DNA of 32,466 nucleotides from Cyanophora paradoxa (GCA_004431415.1 QPMI01000570.1:1-32466), one strand, 5' to 3'; shown: positions 1 through 9,500, counted from the first letter of the stretch. Translations and numbers: made by a program. The notes: generated from the sequence alone by a model not told the origin.

Positions 1-1758
1 ATGCAGGGCGATCCCCATCCCAGTATGCTGCAAGATCTACCAGCAACGTTGACAGCCATATTGGATTGTATATGCATCCCTCCTCGGCAATGAGACTCCC
101 ATCCTGTTGCCACTGCGCAATTTCATATCAGGACGGGCGACGATAGATATAAACAGGGAGAAGAGGACATCACATGGTAGCGGACACGGAGGTCGATATC
201 AGAAAGTGGTACGTAGTTGAGGGCGTTACGTGCAAGGATAGAAAGACTTGATAGGTCAAATGATTTAGGCACAATGCCAATCGACAAGGCATGGTCCCTC
301 AGGGCAGGACATAGTTGCACCTGCACCATTTCAATGGGCAAGGGATGATTATGTGATTAATATAAGGACATGGCACGGGTAGTGAGGCGCACCTCAGAGT
401 CGAGACCCATGTCGCGGCAGAAAGATGACCAGTTAATGCAGTAATCTCGAGGTATTGGGAGGATGTTGCAGGGACCGCAGCCGACTGTAATACGGTCACT
501 AACACATACACAGATGGATATATCATGTGCGTTGCCCCCCAGAACATCCGGAACAAATGAGCATAAACGGCATGTATGGGGCAGAAACGGAAGAGAGGGT
601 GCACCAGGCTTGGCAGACGAAGTACAAACTGCGTTAACGTGGTCTCTGTGTGGCTTATCAGTGCACTAATCTTTCGGCAGGGCGCATGTATAAACTGAGG
701 GGGTCAGGGAGAGGGCCGTAAGCACCGTCTCCGGAGGCGCACAGGTCTCAGCTTTGAACTCAAGTCCGGAGCAGGTAAGGGTGTGCCGGAGACCCCTATA
801 GAAGAAAGTACAAGACCGTCAAAGAGGCACTTGTACAGTGAGAGTTGGAGGCGCGTTTGCTCCTTCTGTAACTCCCGCGGTACAGTACGCAGTGCTCGCG
901 TTTTGTGATCGACGATGATTACACGTCCTCTTTCGCGGTCCTGCGTAGGGGGTGGGCGCCGGCAACGGAAAGCCAAAATAAGCGAACCAGCCGGATCTCG
1001 TCAATTATACCAATTAGGAGGAAACCACCACATAACCAAACACTGGCATTTCCCTCGTCTGCGATTGCATAGAATGAGTGTACGGACAACCTTGAAATGT
1101 CACCAGGGTCGAATGACTACGTACAATGCCCGCCGTGGCAAGCTCTTGCAGGCAAGCGATGAAGTTCAATAGTCGCACAGCATGTAGGTCTTCAGCAGTC
1201 TGCGTACGGTTGAAACCGTTAATGTAACATTGTAAGTATGGATACAGCAGAGTCGTGCTGAATGGTTTTCACACCTCAACGTCAATATCGACGAACGTGT
1301 GCAGCTCTGCCTCCAGGGTTTCGTGTCTTCGAGAGCCTTCCTTCATTGCCGCTGTTTGAATGGGTCGCTCTCCGGTGGTCAGAGCCAGTTCTACTGCCCT
1401 TTCACACCACAGCTGCGAAAAACACATAAAATCATCTACAGAGGTGATTACCACTTGCAAATAAAGACTGAATGCACAAGACCAGTGAGACGCCTAGCGC
1501 ACCTGAGAGCACAGCTGTGTGACAGAGAAGTAGACCTTCTTGAATCTCTTCCGGGGAGGATCGGTAGGAAAGAGTCCTCAATGTCGTTATTTGCGAATTC
1601 GTGGTAGTACTGCATGAACTTCCGAAAGCATGCGTGTTTATTACACGGCGATTCGCAGCGGCCGCAGTCAGTGCTGCTTCTATCTCCGCCATCTCTTCAT
1701 CTCCCACGATCTCCACTTCGATGTGAGACATTACACGGACACTGCATGCAGAAGACAT
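1..1758 (-). CDS. EXO5: EXO5-type exonuclease V, 3' end cut off by the window edge
   Basis: This is a homologue of exonuclease V (EXO5/Dem1 family), an iron-sulfur single-strand DNA exonuclease that acts in nuclear or mitochondrial DNA repair. The exons are read on the minus strand. A basic stretch and the motif FSVTQLCSQ are followed by LWCERAVELAL, whose Cys would be the first cluster ligand. Then come a GITREMPVFG motif, GIIDEIR, and the core IIVDHKTRALR...QLSLYK (near 770-900), which holds the nuclease Asp/Lys and Gln residues. A later block, HALSIGIVPKSFD...LRVRY (about 130-290), matches the C-terminal half; the last three Cys ligands lie outside the window. Three GT-AG introns are supported: 1502-1413, 1274-1200 and 1124-1059. 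Exon limits below about 700 are not resolved. The start is the ATG at 1758. Single bases seem to be missing near 1620, 1573, 1027 and 978. The family call is confident; whether the gene is functional is not known. Confidence 0.82.
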
Positions 1759-2084
1759 GATTACTGGATTTAGGGTGTGGGCAGGGACATAAGCAGGAGT
1801 TTGGCACGTGACCTAGAACTCATAGGCGGACGTGAGAAACTAGGTGGTCCCCAAGATAGCGCATCACGGATAAGACTAGTGGCACACAGGTGAAAGCAAC
1901 AACGTATAAGCGATAGCAGCGGCGGAGGCAGCGGATGATGAAAGATGGAGCAGAATCACGAAGACCAACCTGACGGAGATCAGGACGTCAGCGATTTGTG
2001 TCTATCTTGAGATCTAGAGCAGGGCTCAGCCTGAACGCTAACCGCAGCGGTGAGGGCCAGAGGAACAGACGAAGAATTCCGGAT
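1759..2084. other. intergenic, no gene seen
   Basis: This stretch lies upstream of the EXO5-like gene and before the 56-bp minisatellite. I see no convincing coding sequence, RNA gene or clear core promoter motif in it. Confidence 0.5.
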
Positions 2085-2570
2085 GAGTTCTACGCAGCCG
2101 CCGGCAAGAACGGAGCGCGGTAACAGGTGAGCAGTCGGCCAAAGAAGCGGCCGGCGGGGGGCAGAGCGTGTTAAGAGGTAAGCAGTAAATGTAGGCTAAA
2201 GCAGCGGGCGGCGAGGATGGTACGTCTTAATCGGTGAGGGCTAGTCGAAAATAGAGGCCGGCGGAGGGGAGCGTGTTTAGCAGGCCAAAGCGAAGGCAAT
2301 CGGCGGCGGCGGAGCGGCCGGCAGGAGAGGAGCACGCTAAGCATTCCGAGACTGCGGCCGGCGAGGGCGGAGCGTGTTAACCGGTAGAGGCGACCTAAAC
2401 GTCGAAGCAGCAGCCGGCGAGGCCGGAGCTTGTTAACCGGTAAGAGCTAGCTATACGCCGAAGCAGCAGCCGGCGAGGTCGGAGCTTGATAACCGGCAAG
2501 GGCTAGCTGTACGCCGAATCAGCAGCCGGTGAGGACGGAGCGGGATAAGCGGCAAAGGCTAGGGCAAAAC
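2085..2570. repeat. degenerate 56-bp tandem repeat (minisatellite)
   Basis: Diverged units repeat with a 56-bp period. Clear unit starts are at about 2345, 2401, 2457 and 2513, each containing a GCAGCAGCCGGYGAGG-type core followed by GGAGC and a TAACCGG box. Earlier units, from about 2085, are more diverged. The exact period across four units is seen directly. Confidence 0.85.
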
Positions 2571-2760
2571 GGCCGGCTGGAACGGAGCGCCGGCTGGAAC
2601 GGAGGCCAGTGCAGCGGCTGGCTGGAACGGAGCGCGGCCGGCTAGAACGGAGTGCGGCCGGCGGAGCGAGCAAGTTTAGGCCAGTGCAGCGGCCGGCTGG
2701 AACGGAGCGCGGCCGGCGGAGCGCAGGCCAAATCAGTGGCCGGGGCCGGCGGCCGGAGTG
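2568..2760. repeat. short GC-rich tandem repeat
   Basis: Units built on cggccggctggaacggagcg recur with irregular spacing, directly after the 56-bp repeat. They share the GGCCGG and ACGGAGCG words with it, so this block probably derives from part of the 56-bp unit. Open frames here are a by-product of the low-complexity composition. Confidence 0.8.
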
Positions 2761-2869
2761 GCTTAAGCAGGCCGAATCAAACAAGAGCAGGATGCGAGGT
2801 CACCTGCCTATGTCATCGGCGCACCTGCGAACTTGCGTCGAGCCGATCGAAAGGATGGTGGAGACTTGA

Positions 2870-3173
2870 AAGGGGTACAGGCTCATTGCTAAACGACCGT
2901 GGGCCACGGTCGTTCGGCAGACATGGGTACCGAATAATCAACGCGGCAGGCGGGCTAGCCTAGTAGTACGATTAAATGACAAAGAGTTAAACTGAGCGTT
3001 CAAGCACAGCATACCGCAATCACGGTCATGCACGAATGCGCGCGTTCAAGCATGGTATTCGCAAACTCCCGGAGCCAAACAAGAGCAGGCTGCGCGCGTT
3101 CATGATCAAGCATGGTAGTCGCAAGTTCCCGCGCCGGAGCTCCGACGTCGACGTGCCTGACACTAAGGGCGCT
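2870..3173. repeat. intergenic with a duplicated segment of about 35 bp
   Basis: No gene is seen. Two imperfect copies of a segment starting gcgcgttcaagcatgg (about 3041-3074) and gcgcgttcatgatcaagc (about 3096-3130) continue into TCGCAA and a TCCCG tail. A CAAACAAGAGCAGG word at about 3077 also occurs at 2779. Confidence 0.55.
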
Positions 3174-3430
3174 GGTCAGAGAGATGGAGACCTAAGGGAG
3201 GGGTGGGGTGCTTGAGGGTGGCGGCGACTGAGGGTGGCGGGGAGCTCGAGGGCGGCGAGGTGGAACAATGAGAATACGAGACGGGGTGAAAAAAAGGGAC
3301 TTTCGCAGCACAGCGAACAGTAGTAGGGGGGCATATAGAGAACGGACGGATAGACTACTGAGGGGGGGGGAGGGGGGGCGATCTTAAAATTACGGGCGGC
3401 TGGTCAGAGAAATGGAGACCTAAGGCAGAT
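3174..3430. repeat. tandem array unit(s), left of the LTR element
   Basis: A unit begins with ggtcagagagatggagacct at 3174, and the next begins at 3402, a period of 228 bp. Each contains GGTGGCGGCGACTGAGGG, then a GGGACTTTC...ACAGCGAACAGTAG block, and ends near CGATCTTAAAATTACGGG. The second unit is interrupted after 29 bp by the LTR retrotransposon; its remainder is found at 8382. Confidence 0.85.
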
Positions 3431-3867
3431 TGTTGAGCTAGAAATCCCCCATTCCGGTGCCCTAGGGGTGGCACGGGATTCTAGACAACAGGTTTATAGA
3501 GTGACTCTGACCTGCAGTGAGTGCAAGACCGGCCCCAGCGTGATGCAGGTTCAGCAGTATGACAGTACTCGTAGATTTGATCCGACAGAGTTTCACTACT
3601 CTAGTCTCTCTACTAGGCCGATCTCCGGGAATGACAAAATCCCCTAAACACGCACGCGCCGGGCTCCTAAAGCCCTCACGCTGTCCGTCCGAAGCTCTCA
3701 TGATCAGATCATATGATCCGATCAGACGGCTCAGACATATGAAAAGCGAGCCACTGGATTCGAACCCGAGTCTCTAAATACGCCGAAGCGAACTGCCGGA
3801 ATTGAACCCGGGTCTCTACGAACGGCAAATTCTAAGGCTGCAGCCGCCTAAGATTTCGCCCGCGACA
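3431..3867 (-). repeat. 3' LTR of the retrotransposon
   Basis: This 437-bp copy is identical to 7941-8377 at a fixed offset of 4510 bp. On the plus strand it starts TGTTGAGC and ends GCCCGCGACA. In the element's own sense it runs TGTCGCGGGC to CTCAACA. It contains two tRNA-like B boxes (listed separately) and an ATGATCAGATCATATGATC palindromic patch near 3700. Confidence 0.95.
3756..3808 (-). promoter_or_regulatory. two tRNA-like Pol III B boxes in the 3' LTR
   Basis: On the minus strand, GGTTCGAATCC (3756-3766) and GGTTCAATTCC (3798-3808) both fit the B-box/T-loop consensus. They lie 42 bp apart, inside two related 31-bp modules that begin TAGAGACYCGGGTTC and end TCGC. The T-stem pairing is imperfect and no acceptor stem can be folded, so these are tRNA 3'-half-like pieces and not a tRNA gene. 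The same pair occurs at 8266-8276 and 8308-8318 in the other LTR. Confidence 0.7.
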
Positions 3868-5863
3868 TTCGTCGCAGCAGAGAAAAGCCGTCCTCGGCGC
3901 CTGCTACCCGTTCGTCGCAGCAAAATGCGAGGCCTAGCGTATGTAAACGTAAATCAGGTCCTGAAACCTCAGTACCACGAAGAGGTCAGGCCAGAAAATA
4001 TGGATACGAAATCCGACACTGAAGGCTGCAAAAGCAAAGCCCTCTGAGAACCTCGGAAATGCTGCGTGCGAAATTCAGAAGACGTATATAATGAAAAGTG
4101 GCCGAGGCGTTCTAACGCCCTGACGGCCCTAGCAGCACGAAGGCTGCACTAACTCTAGCAGCACGAAGGCTGCACTACCTATAGCCAAATCAGAGAAAAT
4201 CAGAAACCAGCAGAATATAACTATAGCTAAAGCTGCACATGTAGAGCTCAGAAAATATTTTCGAAGCTCACTGAGTCATGTACAAGCTAAACGCAACGAT
4301 ATGAAATCGCGATCACGATCAATATTCTAAAATAAGAATATCGAGATATCGATCGGAAATCGAACAGCTCAAGCTGCGTACTGCTGCTTGGCTGCGAGCT
4401 CGAGCTCGAATCGCTGCAGATGTTGCCTCACTCGCCGCGCGCTGCGGCTGATATGTACACGATTTTGTACAAATGCTTCGAGCTCCAGCTGCGGCTGCCA
4501 TGAAGAACGCCGACAGCTGCATACATACGCGTTGCAAATACGAGAAACGCAAGTATATATGATGAGAGGTCGCTGCAAGGTGCGGCCATGCTTGAACCAG
4601 CATCGCCAGCACGACTCTCTCGACGAGGGCAGTCTTGATTTGGGAATGACAGCGCCCTCGTGGACTTGCCGTGGACGTTGGCCTTGCAGACGCCGCTGCT
4701 CCTTCAACGTCGGCGAAGTCTGGCCCCTCCGGCCTGCGTCTGAATCTGTAGATGGCGAGAAAACGAGGAAGCCCTGTACATCCAAACGCGGGCGCCGCCG
4801 CGATGAGTACTTCCAAAATTTCCGCTCGTGATCTCTGAACCGCCTCACAAGATCCTCCGCCGTTCGACCCGAGAATTAAATTGCGGCCGGACGCACAGCT
4901 AAGGTGACGGTTGCTGTGTGCCCGCCGGCGGTAGGTGCGATTGCACGTCGAGTCCAAAGACCCAGAAGGTCCGCCGGGGATGCTCTATCCTCCGCCGGGT
5001 CAGAGGCACGAGGGAGACGGTGTCCAGTCTCCATAGCCAACAGATGGTTAAGGGCGTCCCCCGCTCCACCTGAGGCGAGACGGTGTCCAGTCTCAACCAA
5101 GTCCCCTCCTTGATTCCGAGAACGACAAAGGCCGGTTCCATCCGACTATGGGAGGTGCGCTTGCCTTGTCGTCCTGTTTCTTGTCAGTCAAGCCCGCTCC
5201 TCCGAGACGGACTGCATCTCGACGACGCCGCGTCGAGACACGCTTGACTTGAGTGTAGTAACCCGCGGCGACGATAACGCTGAGCTCGCGTCCGTCTGAT
5301 GCAGGGCCGATTCCGGTCTCGTCGGTTGGGTGTCAACCGGTCCAATGCTGTCCTGAGCGCCCTCCTGTCACGAGCAGGTCCGCGCCTCGAGCGAGACTTC
5401 GGGCATCCCACCCTCCACGGTTGTCCTCCCGCTCACGACTGTCCACAGCGCCCTCCTGGGTTCTTCCCATCCTGGCCAGGGCCTGGGCAGGTCCGCGCCT
5501 CGGTCGTGAACGCCGGTTCACCGGATCGGAGCGACGCCTTCTTCAAAATTTACGAATTCACGAATTCGAAGTCCGACCAGACCAATTGCAAGCTCCTGGT
5601 CATGATCATGATCGAGTCAAGGTCAATCCAGACCTTCAATGTCAGAAGAAAGGCCGTCGCTGTCGCAGGTGCGCGCAGTCCAGCACCGCGAAGCTGCCAC
5701 CGCTCCACCCACAACTTGAGAAGTGCAGCTGAAAATTACAAGTATACGCCACCACGTCGCAGGGACCACACCCCTCTTCGCGACGATATAAATCCTCATT
5801 CCTCCTCCGCTGGTCTTTTAATTCGCTTCACAGGCGGAGACCGAACCGCCATGGCGTATACTT
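3868..5863 (-). other. internal region downstream of gag, no pol recognised
   Basis: This is the part of the element where pol would be expected. I looked for a YxDD box, integrase HHCC/DDE and a DTG/DSG protease in the minus-strand frames and found none. Frames of up to about 210 residues at 4319-4957 are rich in Ala, Arg and Ser and match nothing I know. Two short direct repeats are visible: a 23-bp repeat containing AGCAGCACGAAGGCTGCACT at 4129-4151 and 4154-4176, and gagacggtgtccagtctc at about 5015 and 5078. The region may be non-coding filler or decayed sequence. Confidence 0.6.
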
Positions 5864-7033
5864 TCACTTCGCGCCCGCCAGACTGCCGGAGCTCCGATAT
5901 TTCTCGAGCTCCTGCTGACAGGCTGAATATTGCATTTGCAGCTGGTTCAACTCCCGTTGAAGTCGCTTGCTGCAGACGGCAGTGTTGTGCGAGCCGCTCT
6001 TGCATTCATCGCACCAACGAGGTTGTCCACCGCCCTGACTTGAATTTAACTTCAGCTTCTTGCTGTCGGGCTCGTCGACGTCGTCCTCCTCGAGGCGATG
6101 ACGATCAGGGAAGGCGGAAAGTTGAGCAACAGGAGCTCTTGCCGCTGCAGTAGAAAATGGATTGCCAGTGCTTGCTTGCTGCAATCGAATCTCGAGCGCG
6201 TTGCGCGACCGAACTCGACCGAAGAATTCGCGACTCCACTCCGCCAGATTATTTCTGGAGCCCTCCGGAATTTTACTCGTGAGCTTGATCATTGACGGTG
6301 AAGTGATCGAATCCGACGACATGATTTCCGCGATCAACATCTCGTCGGAGAACGAATCTTGAAGCTGCAGTAGACGACGAAGAATATCAACATTATTTAT
6401 AAAGGCTTGCGCATCCAGCTCAGATGGATTTTCCAGCGCAGAGAAGCGACGTCCCGCCGTCTTGATAGTGTTCTTCAGAAGCTCGAATTTGTTGCCAGGC
6501 ACCAAGCCGAGCAGGTGCTCACGAATTTGTGCCCACGACGTCATGTCCAAGTCGCCGTTGCCCGACTTCGTAGTCATGACACCCAGCACAGCCGTCGAGA
6601 AGGATCCATGCACCGGGTCACTTGTCGAGCGCTGCAGCGAAGATAGTGCAAGCTCTGCCAACGTCTTGTCGGGTTCTGTGTATGTCGGAGGCCGGATACA
6701 AATTGTTAAACGTTCCAGCGACTCGACCCACGACAGTACACCCGTATTAGTCAAAGGAGGAATTTTCTCTTTGAATTCTCGCAGCTCGTGGTGACGTGCT
6801 TGCATGTCCAGGTTGCCAGTTAACGCGTCCAGTGCGTTCTTCAACGTGTTCTCGACTGCAGCAGCGGCTACCGCCGCCGGAGCCGCAACAGGCGCCGGAG
6901 CTGGTACCGGTGGTGCAACTGGAGCCGGAGGCGGAGCTGGCGCAGGTGCAGGAGCAGGCACTTGCGCTCCATGGCCAGCCGCCCCGTGGCCGCCGCGTTG
7001 GCCGCCGCCCCTGCCCCGTGTACTCGGAGCCAT
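5864..7033 (-). CDS. gag: Gag-like nucleocapsid protein of the LTR element
   Basis: This 389-residue open frame has no interruptions. Residues 1-55 form a Gly-, Ala- and Pro-rich leader with arginines. Residues of about 60-290 look like a retrotransposon Gag capsid region: charged and helical, with a conserved-looking stretch around WVESLERLTICIRPP and later LAEWSREFFGRVRSR. Near residue 340 a zinc knuckle, CDECKSGSHNTAVC, fits CX2CX4HX4C exactly; it is preceded by the basic patch DSKKLKL and followed by a short predicted coiled coil. Gag packages the element RNA into particles. The protein ends without an obvious frameshift into pol, and no protease or polymerase follows. Unlike the host genes here, it shows no missing-base breaks. 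Confidence 0.85.
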   Translation of the reverse strand: MAPSTRGRGGGQRGGHGAAGHGAQVPAPAPAPAPPPAPVAPPVPAPAPVAAPAAVAAAAVENTLKNALDALTGNLDMQARHHELREFKEKIPPLTNTGVLSWVESLERLTICIRPPTYTEPDKTLAELALSSLQRSTSDPVHGSFSTAVLGVMTTKSGNGDLDMTSWAQIREHLLGLVPGNKFELLKNTIKTAGRRFSALENPSELDAQAFINNVDILRRLLQLQDSFSDEMLIAEIMSSDSITSPSMIKLTSKIPEGSRNNLAEWSREFFGRVRSRNALEIRLQQASTGNPFSTAAARAPVAQLSAFPDRHRLEEDDVDEPDSKKLKLNSSQGGGQPRWCDECKSGSHNTAVCSKRLQRELNQLQMQYSACQQELEKYRSSGSLAGAK

Positions 7034-7940
7034 GGAGAACTTGAGCTAGACACGTCCGCCCGCCGCTCGATACCGCGCGTCGTAGTACTAGTGTAGGCCC
7101 GCGCGCCCCTCGACTCCGAATATTTTAATTTATTCCGACGTCGACTCGTGTGCCCGTTCAGTCGCAGACTAGAGTGCGAGCCTCCGAGGCTTGAGAGTTG
7201 CGAGTTCACTCGCACAAGAAGTGCGCTCAAGCCTCGCAACACGCCCAGCGCGCCGCGACTCCCGATCGCGCGCACGCCGATGCGCCGCCCGCGGCCGGCG
7301 CGCACGCGCTCGCAGGCTCGAGCTCCCGGCCGCAGGTCCGCCGGCGCGCAGCCGGGATGCCGGCGCGCGCCCTGGTTCCGGATCCGGCGCTCCGGCCCGC
7401 GGCGCTCCGGATCCGCGGATCCGGATCCGATGATCTCGCGCGAGGCCCTAGGTGCAGCGCTGCGCCCGGGGCCGCGCCGACGAGCCGCCGATCTACAGCG
7501 CGGTCTGCAGTGCAGACGCTGCGACGAGCGAGCGGCGATCAGCCCTGCGACGCGCGCGAGGCGCCTAGATCTAGAGCCCCGGAGCTAGCCCGGCTAGCCG
7601 CGACGTCGACGTCGTCGTTAGTGGCGCCCGGCGGCCGGCATGCGCGCGCACGCGCCGCGCGCGCTAGCGACCGTCGGACGCCGGGTCCGGAGCCCAGGAC
7701 GGATACGCATCTTTAAGAGCCTCGCGATGGCGCTGGCGGCCGGGCAGCGTCCGCTCATGATCACCCGCGATAGGTTGCGCCGAGCGGGAAGGGCCGGGGT
7801 TGAACGAATGCGCGAAACGGTTCTGGTCAGCGCACAGCGACTTCTGAAGGCACAGCGACTATGCGCATGAAATGAACGCGAGGCGAAGCTCGCTCGGCTA
7901 GCTCGCAGAGCCAGCGTTCGCGTTTGAGCAGCCCCCAAGA
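7034..7940 (-). other. element leader: GC-rich and packed with short palindromes
   Basis: This lies between the 5' LTR and the gag start. From about 7250 to 7700 it is dominated by self-complementary words such as CGGATCCGCGGATCCG, CCTAGG, GCGCGC and GACGTCGACGTC. Next to the LTR, AACGCGA (7875-7881) and TCGCGTT (7918-7924) form an inverted repeat. Frames here are open on both strands because of composition, so I call no gene. A packaging or dimerisation role would be a guess. Confidence 0.6.
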
Positions 7941-8377
7941 TGTTGAGCTAGAAATCCCCCATTCCGGTGCCCTAGGGGTGGCACGGGATTCTAGACAACA
8001 GGTTTATAGAGTGACTCTGACCTGCAGTGAGTGCAAGACCGGCCCCAGCGTGATGCAGGTTCAGCAGTATGACAGTACTCGTAGATTTGATCCGACAGAG
8101 TTTCACTACTCTAGTCTCTCTACTAGGCCGATCTCCGGGAATGACAAAATCCCCTAAACACGCACGCGCCGGGCTCCTAAAGCCCTCACGCTGTCCGTCC
8201 GAAGCTCTCATGATCAGATCATATGATCCGATCAGACGGCTCAGACATATGAAAAGCGAGCCACTGGATTCGAACCCGAGTCTCTAAATACGCCGAAGCG
8301 AACTGCCGGAATTGAACCCGGGTCTCTACGAACGGCAAATTCTAAGGCTGCAGCCGCCTAAGATTTCGCCCGCGACA
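7941..8377 (-). repeat. 5' LTR of the retrotransposon
   Basis: This is the identical partner of 3431-3867. It lies upstream of gag in the minus-strand sense and would supply the promoter. The four bases just outside it, at 8378-8381, are AGAT, matching 3427-3430. Confidence 0.95.
8266..8318 (-). promoter_or_regulatory. two tRNA-like Pol III B boxes in the 5' LTR
   Basis: This is the second copy of the duplicated B-box modules. In this LTR they sit near the 5' end in the element's sense, about 60-110 bp inside, where a promoter element could act. No clear A box (TRGCNNAGNGG) is seen at the usual distance upstream, so Pol III activity is only a possibility. Confidence 0.65.
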
Positions 8378-8590
8378 AGATGCAGGGGTGGTGCCCTAAA
8401 GGGTGGCGGCGACTGAGGGCGGCGGAGAGCACGAGGCTGGCGGGGCGGAGCAACGAGGACCTGAGACGGGGTGACCAGGGGGACTTTCATACCACAGAGG
8501 GTGATGATATGACACAGGGCGGCGGGTCAGAGCGATGGAGACCTTTTTTTTGCAAGAGCCCAACCGGGCAATGTTCGTATTAAGGACAAC
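8378..8590. repeat. tandem array, continuation right of the LTR element
   Basis: Bases from 8382 continue the unit broken at 3430: GGGGTGGTGCCCTAAAGGG, then GGTGGCGGCGACTGAGGG, matching the intact unit at 9345 onward. A new unit starts with GGTCAGAGCGATGGAGACC at 8525. Confidence 0.85.
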
Positions 8591-8929
8591 AACAGCCGCC
8601 CCGTCGCTTGCATCGACTGGGGGGGGCGCCTAGGCTAGCTCTGAGGCTCTGCGGAATAGAGGGAAGACGTCCTGCTATCTTATCCTAGCTGTGAGCTATC
8701 GATCTGCGGCTTGAGGAGGGCCTGATGCGCTGGTGTCCTTGGTCCTGTGGAAAAGGAGGGAAGGGGGAAGGCGAGGCGCACGGGGTGCGGGAGGTCGGCA
8801 GGGGGCGAGGCGTAGGGAGGGGGAGAAGGGCAGGGAGTGGGGTACACGGAGCGCTGGAGGGTGGCGGGAGTGAGGCGTTCGAATCGGGAAGCTGAGGGGC
8901 GCGCGGGCGGGAAGGGTGACGGGCCGGGA
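8591..8929. other. intergenic, purine-rich, no gene seen
   Basis: A G/A-rich stretch leads into the 27-bp minisatellite. Long open frames on both strands (for example 8680-9267 minus, extremely Pro/Ser-rich) come from the repeat composition and show no domain. Confidence 0.5.
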
Positions 8930-9115
8930 GCGGGGCAAGGCGCTGGAGCCGGAGGGCGGGGGCGGGATGCTGGAGCAGGAGGGTGGGGGCAGGGCGCTGG
9001 ACCGGAGGGCGGGGGTGGGGCGTTGGAGACGGAGGGCGGGGGCGGGGCGCTGGAGCTGGAGGACAGGGGCTGGGCGCTGGAGGCGGGGGGCGGGGGCGGG
9101 GCGCTGGAGCTGGAG
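8930..9115. repeat. 27-bp GC-rich minisatellite
   Basis: Units of about 27 bp built on GCGCTGGAGCCGGAGGGCGG plus a GGGCGG tail repeat about seven times with small changes. On the opposite strand they give a Pro/Ala-rich artificial reading frame. Confidence 0.8.
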
Positions 9116-9500
9116 GAGCGATGGAGACCTATATAGCTAAGGGAGGGGTGGAGCGCTTGAGGGTGGCGTGCGGCGACTGAGGGTGGTGGGGAGCTCGAGG
9201 GCGGCAGGGCGGAGACAGGGTGACAGAGGGGACTTTCACAACACAACGAACAATAGCAGGGGAGCATATAGAGTACGGTTGGCTAGACTACCGAGGGGGT
9301 GGCGATCTTAAAATTACGGGTGGTGGGTCAGAGCGATGGAGACCTAAGGGAGGGGTGGTGCCCAAAAGGGTGGCGGCGACTGAGGGCAGCGGAGAGCACG
9401 ACAGCGGCGGGACGGAGCAAGCTAAGGGGAGCCTGAGACGGGGTGGGAAGGGGGACTCTCACAGCACAACGAACAGTAGCAGGGGAGCAAATAGAGTATG
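9112..9500. repeat. two further units of the ~230-bp tandem array, the last truncated
   Basis: Units start near 9112 and at 9326. The first ends with CGATCTTAAAATTACGGG, like the unit at 3174. The second follows the shared sequence through CAACGAACAGTAGCAGGGGAGC and then loses similarity just after GAGTA at about 9499. That breakpoint lies about 10 bp from the stop codon of the kinase-like gene. Confidence 0.8.

Larger units (their letters stand above)
3431..8377 (-). mobile_element. non-autonomous LTR retrotransposon carrying only gag (TR-GAG type)
   Basis: The element is 4947 bp long. Two 437-bp direct repeats, which I find identical by eye, flank 4073 bp of internal sequence. Ends are TG...CA. 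The four bases AGAT occur immediately outside both ends, as expected for a target-site duplication. The only recognisable product is a Gag-like protein on the minus strand, so the element reads right to left. I find no reverse transcriptase, integrase or protease motif, so it probably depends on an autonomous partner; such gag-only elements are known in plants as TR-GAG. A TGGGGGC-starting primer-site candidate lies three bases inside the 5' LTR (minus sense), but I cannot match it to a tRNA, and no good polypurine tract is visible. Identical LTRs point to a very recent insertion. Confidence 0.9.

Noticed and set aside
3756-3840. A complete tRNA gene in the LTR
   Set aside because: Only T-arm/B-box-like sequence is present. 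No matching acceptor or D arm can be folded and the T stems have mismatches, so I list regulatory motifs instead.
4319-4957. A 212-codon minus-strand frame as pol or protease of the LTR element
   Set aside because: It has no YxDD, DTG, DDE or HHCC motif. The composition is Ala/Arg/Ser-rich, and overlapping frames on both strands are equally open.
8680-9267. A 195-codon proline/serine-rich protein
   Set aside because: It is translated from the 27-bp minisatellite on the opposite strand. The frame is open only because of repeat composition.
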